Assembly: GCA_963823095.1 (NCBI GenBank)
Contig: CAWGKI010000001.1
Span: forward strand, 1,054,001-1,118,000
DNA length: 64,000 nucleotides
Reading direction: 5' to 3'
From: CAIVVT01 sp963823095
GTDB lineage: Bacteria > Acidobacteriota > Terriglobia > Bryobacterales > Bryobacteraceae
Shown here: positions 37,693-46,558 of the stretch, piece after piece
Position numbering within the stretch: the stretch's first letter is position 1
How the letters are laid out: the number at the start of each line of letters is the position of its first letter
Made by a program: the position numbers and the translations under genes
The notes under the pieces: model-generated
The model's input: only the letters and a program-made list of their open reading frames with translations
What the model was told of the DNA's origin: nothing
Databases searched by the model: none

Positions 37693-38670
37693 TCAATCGG
37701 CTGCGCGCAATACTTCCTCTGGCGATGCTGTACCAGTGCCCGGTTTGGTCACTGTGATGGAGGCCACAAGATTGCCAAACCGCGCCGCGGATACGGCATC
37801 TCGCGTGAGTCTCAGCGCAAGCGACGCGCCGGCGTTGAAGCTGTCTCCCGCGCCGCAGATGTCCACCACGTTCTCGACGGTCCGCGCGGACACGCTCTGT
37901 TCTCCCTGCTCCGTCACGACCACCGCGCCCTCGCTGCCCTTGGTGAGAATCAGAGTCTCGTGGCCGATGTGCCGCCGCAGCGCCTGGTAGTCGGTAGCGA
38001 TCCCAAGCCGGCGGCATGCAGCCTCCGCCTCGTCCTCATTGACCTTCACCAGCACACCGCGAAAGCGCTCCGGGCGCGCCCTGGAATCCACCAGGACCAC
38101 TTTCGCTGGATGCTCCGCGGCGAACGCGGCGATCGCTTCACGCAGCGCCGTGGTGACAACGCCGCCCGAGTCCAACTCCATCTGGTCCGCCACGAGGATC
38201 ACATCGAAGTGCGGCGCCGACTCTTCAAAACGCGACACCACTTCCCGCTCGATTGATGGAGCAAAGTCGCCCGCGTTCACGTAGTCTATTCGCGGCAGGT
38301 CTTCGATGCCCGTCCGCCTATTGATCAGCTTGGTGTAGGTGAAGGTCAGGCCGTGCGGATCGGTGACCAGCCCGGTCGCGTCAATGCCCCGTTCTTCCAG
38401 CGCCTGGCGAAGTTCGTGCGCATGGCCGTCGCCGCCCGCGACTCCCACCACCGCCACGTGTCCGGCGCCCAGGGCGACCAGATTCGACGCAACAGTGCCG
38501 GCCCCGCCCGGCGTGCGTTCCACTTCCACGACGGCGACGCGAGGGATGCCAGTCTCGCGGGACGGCTCATCGAAGCCGGGTTCGTACCGGCACCAACGGT
38601 CCAGGCACACATCGCCAACGACGAGCGCGGACAAGCCGGGAATGGCAGCGAGAATCTCCGAGACCGTCAC
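37693..38670 (-). CDS. PfkB-family carbohydrate kinase (HldE-like)
   Basis: 325 residues from GTG 38670, overlapping the previous stop (GTGA). LSALVVGDVCLDRWCRYEPG opens the ribokinase fold; ERTPGGAGTVASNLVALGAG and VGVAGGDGHAHELRQALEER match the heptose-7-phosphate kinase (RfaE/HldE N-domain) subgroup. VVDICGAGDSFNAGASLALR is the PfkB signature with the catalytic Asp. There is no cytidylyltransferase domain, so it is not a full HldE. Third gene of a unit after a HAD phosphatase and a deoxyhypusine-synthase-like protein, suggesting a kinase-phosphatase pair on one sugar or sugar-phosphate. Substrate unknown. Confidence 0.85.
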   Translation of the reverse strand: MTVSEILAAIPGLSALVVGDVCLDRWCRYEPGFDEPSRETGIPRVAVVEVERTPGGAGTVASNLVALGAGHVAVVGVAGGDGHAHELRQALEERGIDATGLVTDPHGLTFTYTKLINRRTGIEDLPRIDYVNAGDFAPSIEREVVSRFEESAPHFDVILVADQMELDSGGVVTTALREAIAAFAAEHPAKVVLVDSRARPERFRGVLVKVNEDEAEAACRRLGIATDYQALRRHIGHETLILTKGSEGAVVVTEQGEQSVSARTVENVVDICGAGDSFNAGASLALRLTRDAVSAARFGNLVASITVTKPGTGTASPEEVLRAAD

Positions 38671-39629
38671 GGCCGCCCCCCGAGGGCACGCCACAGCGCA
38701 GGCATGGTCGCTCTGTGATTGCCGCTGAAGTAATAGCTCTCGCCGCCATCGGCGACCGTGCGGATCAGGATAGTCTTGCGCGGACGGAAGTAGTAGGCCG
38801 CCTCGCTCTTCGGCATCTCCTGGTGGAAGTCGCCGGGGATCGGAATCAGATCGAACACCGCCGTGGTAAAGTGACGGATCTCGCGGCCTTGCTGGTGGGC
38901 AACGTTGCGTGCCATTGACAGCGCCTTGAGATAGACCTCCGGAGCCATGACGGCTGAACCGAAGCTCAACATCACGCCGCCTTCCAAGCTTTCCACAGTG
39001 TTCGCGAAGATCAGGAAATCGCGGTAGCTCGCTTCGCCAATCGCGGCGCCGTCGCAGTTTGGATGTTCGTGAATGATGTCGTAGCCGATGCCCACGTGCA
39101 CCGTCGCGGGCACATTGCAACGATACGCGGCGGCTAGGATGCTCAGATCGCGGTGCGGGAAATCGCCCTCCTCGATCCTGCGCCCGACGGCCTCGCCAAA
39201 GCCGAGCCCGTCCGCTTCGCGCACCCAATCGTTCAGCACCCCAGTCTCATTCCACAACCCGAACTCGCCGCTTCGAATGTAGCGAGCCACGCTCTCCGTG
39301 GTCGCGCCGATCAACGCCAGTTCGTAGTCGTGGATCGAGCCGGCGCCGTTCATGGCAACGTGCGATATCAAGCCTCGCTCGATCAGGTCGATGATGTAAC
39401 GGTTGACCCCGGCCTTGTGGATGTGCGCACCGAACATCAGAATTCGGGCAGTACCACGCTCCTTCGCCTGCTTCAGCCGCTCGGCCACAATGGCCAGGTC
39501 CGGGTGCCCAAATGCGGGCGCCTCATCGGAGAGTTGCAGCCAGTTATCGAGCGCAAGGTCGTTAGTCCGCTCGGCCAGCGGCCTGACCTGCAGCCGGCTG
39601 CGATCGAAAGCCTTGTACTTGGAGTTCAT
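38667..39629 (-). CDS. Deoxyhypusine synthase-like protein
   Basis: 320 residues from ATG 39629, overlapping the upstream HAD stop by four bases (ATGA). RILMFGAHIHKAGVNRYIID and GLISHVAMNGAGSIHDYELA, then FGLWNETGVLNDWVREADGL, resemble the NAD-binding and product-release regions of the deoxyhypusine synthase superfamily; ATVHVGIGYDIIHEHPNCDG and GGVMLSFGSAVMAPEVYLKA follow. Bacteria lack the eIF5A substrate, and the usual catalytic lysine motif is not evident, so a different reaction, perhaps on a polyamine or sugar amine, is likely. The flanking kinase and phosphatase argue for sugar chemistry. Family call is tentative; the gene itself is solid. Confidence 0.6.
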   Translation of the reverse strand: MNSKYKAFDRSRLQVRPLAERTNDLALDNWLQLSDEAPAFGHPDLAIVAERLKQAKERGTARILMFGAHIHKAGVNRYIIDLIERGLISHVAMNGAGSIHDYELALIGATTESVARYIRSGEFGLWNETGVLNDWVREADGLGFGEAVGRRIEEGDFPHRDLSILAAAYRCNVPATVHVGIGYDIIHEHPNCDGAAIGEASYRDFLIFANTVESLEGGVMLSFGSAVMAPEVYLKALSMARNVAHQQGREIRHFTTAVFDLIPIPGDFHQEMPKSEAAYYFRPRKTILIRTVADGGESYYFSGNHRATMPALWRALGGRP

Positions 39630-40480
39630 TTCGAAAAGAGCCTCCCGGCCAGTGCTTCCCATTGCAGATAGTTCGGAATAATGCCGTCGGCCCCAGCCTT
39701 CACCAGCCTGTCGCGTTTCCAAGTGTCGACTTTTAGGCAAGCGCCCTCGTCCGTGGCAACGCCAATCGCGACTCCACCCACGCCCTTTACGTTTTCAATC
39801 TCAACGTAGCCGTCGCCGAAGCCGAGAATCTGTGGGCCATGGCACTCCGAACGGTCCAGGATGCGCTGAATCAGGATGCGCTTGGAGAAGCTCTTGTAGT
39901 CGTCCAGCGCACCGAAAACGCCGCCGTCAAAGTAGGGCGTCACACCGAGCAGGTCCGCCTCCATCTTCATGTACGGCTCATCGGTGCCACTGGCGAGATA
40001 CAGCCGCAGACCGCGCGCCCGCAAGTCCTCCAATAGATGTATGGCCCCCGGAACGAGGTACTTTTGCGGCGAGGCGTCGCCCGTGCGGACCTCTTCCAGC
40101 CGGTATTCGATCTTCGCTGCCAGGAGGTCCAGATACTGCCGCTTGTAATCGATCGGATCCTTCGGCGAACCGCCGCGCAATTCGACTTGGCGGGCCAATT
40201 CGATCATCTGGTAGATGGTCTGCTTACCGGTCAGACGATCGACGAATTCGCGGACAACGGCTTCGATCTCAGCCGGGCTTTCGCCGCTGTCCGTCCGGGC
40301 CAACTCCTCCACCATCATGGGAACCATCACGTTGGCCCATCCGGCACGGAGCAGAGACAGCGTGCCGTCGAAGTCGAACAAAACCACCCGTGCCTCCGCA
40401 GTACACGCCACGGGATTGAGAATCTCGAAAAGGGGATTGGGTGAGATCGCTTCGGTCAATTTAGCTCCGAATCGGGACAA
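39626..40480 (-). CDS. HAD-family phosphatase
   Basis: 284 residues, intact. RVVLFDFDGTLSLLRAGWAN is motif I with both aspartates; LRLYLASGTDEPYMKMEADL is motif II; YKSFSKRILIQRILDRSECH supplies the lysine; QILGFGDGYVEIENVKGVGG motif IV is divergent (GDGYVE for GDxxxD). A large helical cap lies between residues 45 and 150. Phosphoglycolate-phosphatase type by pattern, but the substrate is probably a sugar phosphate given the PfkB kinase two genes on. First gene of a three-gene unit joined by 4-base and 3-base overlaps. Confidence 0.85.
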   Translation of the reverse strand: MSRFGAKLTEAISPNPLFEILNPVACTAEARVVLFDFDGTLSLLRAGWANVMVPMMVEELARTDSGESPAEIEAVVREFVDRLTGKQTIYQMIELARQVELRGGSPKDPIDYKRQYLDLLAAKIEYRLEEVRTGDASPQKYLVPGAIHLLEDLRARGLRLYLASGTDEPYMKMEADLLGVTPYFDGGVFGALDDYKSFSKRILIQRILDRSECHGPQILGFGDGYVEIENVKGVGGVAIGVATDEGACLKVDTWKRDRLVKAGADGIIPNYLQWEALAGRLFSK

Positions 40481-40603
40481 ACGTCCGGCAAATGCAGGCG
40501 CAGATCTTCATTCTAAATGCTTTGGTAGCCTGAGACAACATAAAACAGAAAGCCGCAAGCCGATCTGTCTCAGAAGCGACTGGCGCATCAGGGAAAAGCC
40601 ACC

Positions 40604-40685
40604 CCTGGGAACGCCGATCTCCAGATCGGCAGCTATTGGTCGGCGAGCGGTAATAGGTGCCGATCTGGAGATCGGCGTTCCCAGG
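40604..40685. repeat. Palindromic element with perfect 27-bp terminal inverted repeats
   Basis: 40604-40630 and 40659-40685 are exact reverse complements; each contains the hairpin GCCGATCT-CC-AGATCGGC (GG on the right side). The 28-base centre is itself nearly palindromic (AGCTATT ... AATAGGT). Lies between the HAD operon and the ABC gene. Confidence 0.9.
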
Positions 40686-40695
40686 GCGAGGCCGC

Positions 40696-41481
40696 TCACC
40701 ACATGTGGTAGTAGCCCGAAGTCTCCAACACATCGACCGTCGTATCGAACAACGAACTGAGCGTTTCGGCACGCAAAATTTCGCTCTTGGGTCCGTCGGC
40801 AAATAGCCGCCCGCGCTTCAGACAGACCACCCGGCCGATCTCGGGAATGATGTCCGGCAGGTGGTGGGTGACCAGGATAATCGTGATGCCGGATTGAGCC
40901 AGCGTTCGCAGCGTCCGGCGCAGCTCGCGCGCGGCGTGCACGTCCAGACTGTTCGACGGCTCGTCCAGCACGATGGCCCGCGGATCGTTCACCAACGCCC
41001 GCGCGACAACGGCCCGGCGCACCTCGCCCGAACTCATCGCAGTCATGTGCCGCTGGGCCAGATGGGTAATCTCAAGCAGCTCCATCTGTTCGTCGGCCTT
41101 CGCTTCCATGGCCGGCGTGACTTGATGATTGGGCCACAGCCCGATGCTGCCGAAGAACCCGCTGAGCACGGTGTCGCGGACGGTATTCCGCTTCGTGCAG
41201 GTTTCGGCCAGGTCGTTGGTGATGATGCCGAGAATGGCGCGCAGATCGAATAGGCGCCAGGTCTCGCGGCCCAGGATCCGGACCACGGGCGGGGGATCGA
41301 GCAGGCGCGGATACGACTCGCGCATCAACACCTTGAGCAACGTCGATTTGCCCGATCCATTGGGCCCGACAATCGCCGTATGCTCGCCCGAGTGGATAGC
41401 CAATGAGAGATCGTGCAGACCTCGGAAAGCCCCGTGATCGACGGTCACGTTCCGGAATTCGACCAGGGGCGGATGCGCCAT
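40696..41481 (-). CDS. ABC transporter ATP-binding protein
   Basis: 261 residues from ATG 41481 (a GTG at 41505 is possible). AIVGPNGSGKSTLLKVLMRE Walker A, MSSGEVRRAVVARALVNDPR signature with SSGE in place of LSGGQ, AIVLDEPSNSLDVHAARELR Walker B, and LVTHHLPDIIPEIGRVVCLK with the switch histidine. Fusion-free single NBD resembling ModF/molybdate-type or iron ATPases. No permease or binding protein is adjacent, so the transporter or other role is unknown. It is the last gene of the pepP-accBC run, 17 bp after accC. Confidence 0.88.
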   Translation of the reverse strand: MAHPPLVEFRNVTVDHGAFRGLHDLSLAIHSGEHTAIVGPNGSGKSTLLKVLMRESYPRLLDPPPVVRILGRETWRLFDLRAILGIITNDLAETCTKRNTVRDTVLSGFFGSIGLWPNHQVTPAMEAKADEQMELLEITHLAQRHMTAMSSGEVRRAVVARALVNDPRAIVLDEPSNSLDVHAARELRRTLRTLAQSGITIILVTHHLPDIIPEIGRVVCLKRGRLFADGPKSEILRAETLSSLFDTTVDVLETSGYYHMW

Positions 41482-41497
41482 CACCGTAGTCTGGAGG

Positions 41498-42874
41498 CTA
41501 GGCACCCGCCAGAGCGGTCTCCTGCGCCTTGGTGCGTTCGAGGAAACGCTGCACGAACTGCGTGTCGATTTGTGCGGCTTGGAACTCGGGATCGGCGAGA
41601 ATTTTCTGGTGCAGCGGCACCGAGGATTGGATCCCTTCGACGATGAACAGGTCGAGGGCGCGGCGCATGCGCGCGATGGCCTCCTCGCGGTCGTGCCCGT
41701 AGGCGATCAGCTTGGCGATCAGCGAGTCGTAGTAAGGCGGGATGACGCCGTCCACATAGACGGCAGTGTCCACGCGAATGCCGACGCCGCCCGGCAGGTT
41801 GAGCGCCTTGATGCGGCCCGGACAGGGCGCGAACGTTACTGGATTCTCCGCATTGATGCGGCACTCGATGGCGTGGCCCCGAATGACGACAGGCCCACCG
41901 AGGATTTCCGGCAGACGGTCGCCCATCGCGATGCGGAGTTGTGCTTTCACCAGATCGACGCCAGTCACGGCCTCCGTGACTGGGTGTTCCACCTGAATGC
42001 GGGCATTTACTTCAATGAAGAAGAGATTGCCCGAGGCGTCCATGACAAACTCAACGGTCCCGGCATTGGTGTAGCCGATCGCGGTGAAAGCGCGCTTCAG
42101 CGCCGCGCTGGTGCGCTCGCGCAACTCCACCGTCATCACGGGTGAAGGCGACTCCTCGATCAGCTTCTGGTGCCGTCTCTGAATGCTGCACTCGCGCTCG
42201 CCCAGGATCTCGACATTGCCGTGCTGGTCCGCCAGCACCTGGAACTCGATGTGACGAGGGCACTCGATGAACTTCTCGCAGTAGATGTCGCCGCAGGAGA
42301 AAGCGGCCTGCGACTCCTGCTGCGCTTGCGTGAATTGCGCGGGCAACTCCTCGGCGGAACGCACGATCCGCATGCCGCGCCCGCCCCCGCCCGCCGAGGC
42401 TTTAAGAATAACCGGGTAGCCGATTTCGTCGGCGACGTGAATGGCTTCCGCCGGACTCCGCAGGATGCCAGCCGAACCGGGCAGGATGGGCACGCCGTGG
42501 CGGGCCATCTCCGCGCGGGCGCGCTCCTTCAGACCCATCAGCCGCGTCACGTCGGGACGAGGGCCGATGAACTGAATGTGAGAAGTCTGGCAGACTTCGG
42601 CGAAGTCGGCGTTCTCGCTCAAGAAACCGTAGCCGGGATGAATCGCATCGACGTTGGTGATTTCGGCGGCGCTGATGACAGCGGGGATGTTCAGATAGCT
42701 GAGCGCGCTTTTCGCCGGACCGATGCAAACCGCTTCATCGGCGAAGCGGACGTGCAGACTGTAGCGGTCCGCCTCCGAATACACCGCGACGGTTTTCAGG
42801 CCCAGATCTTTGCAGGCGCAGATGACGCGGAGCGCGATCTCGCCCCGGTTCGCGATAAGTACCTTACGAATCAT
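41498..42874 (-). CDS. accC: Biotin carboxylase subunit of acetyl-CoA carboxylase
   Basis: 458 residues, intact. RKVLIANRGEIALRVICACK begins the biotin-carboxylase N-domain; VILKASAGGGGRGMRIVRSA is the ATP-grasp glycine loop; CSIQRRHQKLIEESPSPVM and FIEVNARIQVEHPVTEAVTG carry the catalytic Glu/Arg. It carboxylates biotin on AccB with bicarbonate and ATP for malonyl-CoA synthesis. Follows accB with 10 bp between, the normal pairing; length is as expected. Confidence 0.96.
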   Translation of the reverse strand: MIRKVLIANRGEIALRVICACKDLGLKTVAVYSEADRYSLHVRFADEAVCIGPAKSALSYLNIPAVISAAEITNVDAIHPGYGFLSENADFAEVCQTSHIQFIGPRPDVTRLMGLKERARAEMARHGVPILPGSAGILRSPAEAIHVADEIGYPVILKASAGGGGRGMRIVRSAEELPAQFTQAQQESQAAFSCGDIYCEKFIECPRHIEFQVLADQHGNVEILGERECSIQRRHQKLIEESPSPVMTVELRERTSAALKRAFTAIGYTNAGTVEFVMDASGNLFFIEVNARIQVEHPVTEAVTGVDLVKAQLRIAMGDRLPEILGGPVVIRGHAIECRINAENPVTFAPCPGRIKALNLPGGVGIRVDTAVYVDGVIPPYYDSLIAKLIAYGHDREEAIARMRRALDLFIVEGIQSSVPLHQKILADPEFQAAQIDTQFVQRFLERTKAQETALAGA

Positions 42875-42884
42875 GCAGGGGGTC

Positions 42885-43379
42885 TCAGTTGGGTTTCACC
42901 AGGAACAGCGTCTCCCCGTACTCCACCGGCTGACCGTTTTCGACCAAGCATTTCACGATGGTGCCGGAGATCTCCGCTTCTATCTCGTTCATCAGCTTCA
43001 TCGACTCGATGATGCAGAGAACCTTGCCCGGCTTGATATAGTCGCCCGCGCGGACGAAGCTATCGGCGCCCGGCGAGGCGGCTTCGTAATAGGTTCCGAC
43101 AATCGGAGCGCTGACTGCTTTCAGCGTCGGGTCGGTGAGATCCGGTTCGCCCGGCGTGGCGCTGGTGGTGTCCGAAGCGTGCGGAGCCGTCGCCGGAACG
43201 CTGATCTGCGCAAATGGCGCCGAGTTCGACGCCGGCGACTGCGCAACCACCACGTCCTGCGCCGCCGCACCGCCCGTCCGCTTGATCCAGACACGGTTGT
43301 CCCCGCGCTGGACTTCCAGTTCGGCGATGCCCGTATCACAAACAGTCTTAATAAGATCGCGAATTTCGTCGAGGGTCAT
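42885..43379 (-). CDS. accB: Biotin carboxyl carrier protein
   Basis: 164 residues. TLDEIRDLIKTVCDTGIAEL is the N-terminal dimer part, residues 40-85 an Ala/Pro-rich swinging linker, and the biotinyl domain follows with IVGTYYEAASPGADSFVRAG and IIESMKLMNEIEAEISG, biotin on Lys128. Partner of AccC. The ATG overlaps the stop of the aminopeptidase gene (ATGA, 43376-43379), so the three genes form one translationally linked unit. Confidence 0.96.
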   Translation of the reverse strand: MTLDEIRDLIKTVCDTGIAELEVQRGDNRVWIKRTGGAAAQDVVVAQSPASNSAPFAQISVPATAPHASDTTSATPGEPDLTDPTLKAVSAPIVGTYYEAASPGADSFVRAGDYIKPGKVLCIIESMKLMNEIEAEISGTIVKCLVENGQPVEYGETLFLVKPN

Positions 43380-44485
43380 GATTCAAGAACCAGGAATTCC
43401 TTAGGAACCTTCGTGAGCGACTCCGCGCCCTTCTCGGTCACCAGAACAGTATCCTCAATCCGGACGCCGCCCGCACCCGGGAGGTACGCGCCGGGCTCGA
43501 TGGTGATCACCATATTCCGTTCGATGACGTCTTCAATCTTGCGTCCGATGCGCGGGGCTTCGTGGATCTCAAGGCCCAAACCGTGCCCGGTAGAATGCTG
43601 AAAATACTGGGCATAACCGAGGCGCTTCAACGTCTTGCGGGCCGCGCCGTCCACCTCCGAGCAGGTCACGCCCGGACGGACCAGATCGAGCGCCGCCAAA
43701 TGAGCTTCCAAGACCGCGTCGTACAGCCGCCTTGTCGCTTTGGACGCGCGGCCCATGTGAACCACGCGCGTCATATCGCTGGCGTAGCCATCAAGGCATG
43801 CGCCCATGTCAACCAATAGTAGCCGATTGGCTTCCAGACGCGCCTCCGTTGGCTGGGCGTGCGGCAGCGCCGAGCGCTCGCCGCTGGCGACGATGGTTTC
43901 AAACGACGGCTTTTCCGCCCCCAGCCGCCGCATGCGGTATTCCAACTCCGCCGCGATGGCGTTCTCGGACATGCCCACTTTGATCTTCTTGAGCGTCTGG
44001 AGATAGGCCTTACCGCAAACGTCCATGGAGCGCCGGATGGCCTCTATCTCCATGGGATCTTTCACCGAACGCAGCCGCTCGGTCAACCCGCTGACGTCGG
44101 CCAGGCTGACGCCATTCCCCAGAACGGTAGCGATACGGACGAATTCGGCCTGGGCGAGATGCTCCGCTTCCAGAGCCAGAGTGGCGACCTTGCGCCTTCG
44201 CACGGTCTTCGCCACCTCGGGCCAAAGAGAACCTCGGACTATCTTCACCGGGCAATCGACCTCTTCCGAAGCCTGCAACTCGTAGCGGGGATCGGTGAAC
44301 AGCGTCACGCTTCGGCCGGTCAGCAGCAGGACCGCGTTAGAGCCCGTGAATCCAGAGAGATAGCGGATGTTGGGCAGATGAGAAAAGGCGGCCGCCGCGG
44401 ACTTTCGTTCCTCCAGCAGCCCTAGCAGGCGTTCGCGGCGCAGCGCAAATGGCGATGTGGTCACTATGAGCCTCAATCTTATCAT
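43376..44485 (-). CDS. pepP: Xaa-Pro aminopeptidase (M24B)
   Basis: 369 residues from ATG 44485 (upstream open frame is not family-like; GTG 44464 is another candidate). The N-terminal domain has YLSGFTGSNAVLLLTGRSVT and FTDPRYELQASEEV, typical of short PepP/PepQ-like proteins. The pita-bread metallo domain shows its five ligands: DMGACLDGYASDMTR, HSTGHGLGLEIHE, ITIEPGAYLPGAGG and VRIEDTVLV. It removes N-terminal residues before proline. Gene order pepP-accB-accC is common in bacteria. Divergent from the amidohydrolase at 44548, 62 bp apart. Confidence 0.92.
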   Translation of the reverse strand: MIRLRLIVTTSPFALRRERLLGLLEERKSAAAAFSHLPNIRYLSGFTGSNAVLLLTGRSVTLFTDPRYELQASEEVDCPVKIVRGSLWPEVAKTVRRRKVATLALEAEHLAQAEFVRIATVLGNGVSLADVSGLTERLRSVKDPMEIEAIRRSMDVCGKAYLQTLKKIKVGMSENAIAAELEYRMRRLGAEKPSFETIVASGERSALPHAQPTEARLEANRLLLVDMGACLDGYASDMTRVVHMGRASKATRRLYDAVLEAHLAALDLVRPGVTCSEVDGAARKTLKRLGYAQYFQHSTGHGLGLEIHEAPRIGRKIEDVIERNMVITIEPGAYLPGAGGVRIEDTVLVTEKGAESLTKVPKEFLVLES

Positions 44486-44547
44486 CGGACGGCGGGAGGC
44501 TCGATTCTCCCAATTCGGCGGCGCAACGTGCGATCCTGATTCCCAAT

Positions 44548-45846
44548 ATGCGTCTCCGCACAGTTCCATTGTTTCTGCTTCTCACGGGAGCGGCTCTCGC
44601 CCAGTACCATCCGGTTGTGCTGAAAGCCGCGCGGATGTTCGACGGCAAAAGCGAGCATTCAGTCTCTCCCGGTCTGGTGATTGTCGAGAACGGCAGGATT
44701 CTGCAAGTAGGCGGCGCAGCCCCGGCTGGCGCGGAAACCATCGACCTGGGCGACGCTACCCTGCTGCCGGGGTTGATCGACGCGCACACGCACATCACCA
44801 TGCAGATGAGCATGGATCGTTACTTGGACGAGTTTCGCGAGCTCCGCACGACGCCCGCCGAGAAGGCCTTTGAGGCGGAGGCGTATGCGCGCGCAACGCT
44901 CCTCGCCGGCTTCACCACAATCCGCAACGTCGGGGCGGGCGAGTGGGTGGATATCGGCCTGCGCAACGCCATCAACCGCGGCCTGGCCGAGGGCCCTCGA
45001 ATGTTGACGGCAGGCAAGGCTTTGGGGGCCACCGGCGGGCACTGCGACGGCACAAACGGCCTCGCTCCCGCCGCAGTGCCGAGCGAGCCCGACTTGCGCG
45101 ACGGCGTCGCGAATTCGCCCGACGAGTACCGCAAGGCCGTACGCTTGATGATCAAGTACGGCGCCGACGTCATCAAAGTATGCGCGACGGGCGGGGTGCT
45201 TTCGCTCACCGATGACGTCGATACGCCTCAACTTTCGCAGGAAGAACTCAACGCCATGGTGGACGAAGCTCACGCGCTGCGCCGCAAGACCGCCGCCCAC
45301 GCCCACGGCAACGAAGGCGCGCGGCGCGCCGTGCTCGCCGGCATCGACTCCATCGAACACGGCAGTTTCCTGAAAGACGAGACGCTCGACCTGATGAAGC
45401 AGAAGGGCACGTTCCTGGTCCCGACGTTGATCGCTCCCACGTTTCTTGTGGAGAGTTTCGAAGGCGGGATGAAGGTGCCGGAGCGTATCAAGGAGAAGGC
45501 CATCGTAGCGGCCCAGAGCGTCAACACCACCTTCCGGCACGCCGTGGAGAAGGGCGTAAAGATCGGATTCGGCACCGACGCGGGGGTCTACCCGCACGGC
45601 CAGAACGCCCGCGAATTCGAGCTGATGGTGAAGAGCGGAGCGTCTCCGGCGCTGGCGCTGAGAGCGGCTATGAGCGCCGACGCCGAACTGCTTGGTATCG
45701 CGGACAAGGTAGGGTCGCTTGAAAAAGGCAAACTCGCCGATGTGGTGGCGGTGCCGGGCGATCCGTTGGCCGATATCGGCACAATGCGCAAGGTCTTCTT
45801 TGTGATGAAGGAAGGCAAGGTCTACCGCAACGACACAAAGCGGTAG
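44548..45846 (+). CDS. Secreted amidohydrolase (imidazolonepropionase/prolidase-like)
   Basis: 432 residues from ATG 44548; signal peptide MRLRTVPLFLLLTGAALA. LLPGLIDAHTHITMQ has the HxH ligands, YGADVIKVCATGGVLSLTDD the carbamylated lysine, TAAHAHGNEGARRAVLAGID and SIEHGSFL the two histidines, and FGTDAGVYPHG the aspartate, so all metal ligands are present. The group includes dipeptidases acting on Xaa-Pro/Xaa-Arg and other amide hydrolases; specificity is unknown. Intact; contrast with the core-less relative at 10269. An 11-bp hairpin terminator follows. Confidence 0.92.
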   Translation: MRLRTVPLFLLLTGAALAQYHPVVLKAARMFDGKSEHSVSPGLVIVENGRILQVGGAAPAGAETIDLGDATLLPGLIDAHTHITMQMSMDRYLDEFRELRTTPAEKAFEAEAYARATLLAGFTTIRNVGAGEWVDIGLRNAINRGLAEGPRMLTAGKALGATGGHCDGTNGLAPAAVPSEPDLRDGVANSPDEYRKAVRLMIKYGADVIKVCATGGVLSLTDDVDTPQLSQEELNAMVDEAHALRRKTAAHAHGNEGARRAVLAGIDSIEHGSFLKDETLDLMKQKGTFLVPTLIAPTFLVESFEGGMKVPERIKEKAIVAAQSVNTTFRHAVEKGVKIGFGTDAGVYPHGQNAREFELMVKSGASPALALRAAMSADAELLGIADKVGSLEKGKLADVVAVPGDPLADIGTMRKVFFVMKEGKVYRNDTKR

Positions 45847-45873
45847 GTCTGTCGCCGGCCCTCGACTGAACCA

Positions 45874-45899
45874 AAAAACCGGTACGACTACCGGTTTTT
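45874..45899. terminator. Hairpin AAAAACCGGTA / TACCGGTTTTT, bidirectional
   Basis: Perfect 11-bp stem with loop CGAC, with runs of A before and T after, so it can end transcription on either strand (amidohydrolase from the left, small gene from the right). Confidence 0.85.
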
Positions 45900-45930
45900 G
45901 AATGTGGAATCAATAACTTACGGTCGAATA

Positions 45931-45946
45931 CCGGTACGCGTACCGG
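45931..45946. repeat. Perfect 16-bp palindrome
   Basis: CCGGTACGCGTACCGG, sharing the ACCGGTAC core with the hairpin 32 bp to the left. Directly downstream of the small gene's stop. Confidence 0.75.
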
Positions 45947-45955
45947 TTTCCCTCC

Positions 45956-46279
45956 TCATTTCGCGAACTCTTGAGCCAGGATTTCCCGCAGTTCCCGGAA
46001 CAGCCGCCGCGCTTCCGCAGCCTCGACTTCCGTCGCTTCGCGTGATTCGTTCTTGCCAATGAACCAGTCTCTTCCATCGCGCACAACCAGCGCGGAGAAG
46101 CCCTTGTCCGAGAGCAAACCGGGGGAGCCGATGCCCCCGAAGCCGCCCTCGCACCGTTCCACCAGAACCACGCAGCCATCGCGTTCCAGCACGAAGTAGG
46201 CGGCGATTTCGGGAACGGGCAGGATCTGGATGCCGGATGAGGCGATGCGTTCGAGTTGGGCAAGCAGTTTAGGATTCAC
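45956..46279 (-). CDS. Small protein of unknown function
   Basis: 107 residues from GTG 46279. Sequence: LLAQLERIASSGIQILPVPE, IAAYFVLERDGCVVLVERCE, GLLSDKGFSALVVRDGRDWF and a charged helical C-terminus (REATEVEAAEARRLFRELRE). No signal or membrane segment. Looks like a small alpha/beta protein, possibly an antitoxin- or regulator-like orphan, but I do not recognise it. A longer open frame upstream (to 46846) runs through repeats and into the opposite gene and is discounted. Confidence 0.6.
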   Translation of the reverse strand: MNPKLLAQLERIASSGIQILPVPEIAAYFVLERDGCVVLVERCEGGFGGIGSPGLLSDKGFSALVVRDGRDWFIGKNESREATEVEAAEARRLFRELREILAQEFAK

Positions 46280-46466
46280 GTGGGCGGATTCCCCTCTACG
46301 GGTGGTGAACGACTGGCGATCGATTCGGCCGGGCACGCCAGAGCCTTCACGGTCTTGGCTCCGGCCCGAAACGGGGCGCGAATGTTTGCGATGGTACCAG
46401 TTTTTCCTCCCAAAGCCCGCCGGGCGGAACACAGCCAGCCACAACGTGTTCCAACGATGCACCGGA

Positions 46467-46536
46467 GCCGATCTGGAGATCGGCGTTCCCAGGGCGACCC
46501 AGCACTGGAGCCGATCTGGAGATCGGCGCTCCCAGG
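46467..46536. repeat. Two direct half-copies of the CCAGA-loop element
   Basis: 46467-46493 and 46510-46536 both read GCCGATCTGGAGATCGGCG followed by (T/C)TCCCAGG, in the same orientation. They equal the right arm of 40604-40685, here duplicated as direct repeats with one base changed. The remainder of 46280-46558 holds nothing else I can support. Confidence 0.85.
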
Positions 46537-46558
46537 GAGAGTGGATAATACTTGAAGC

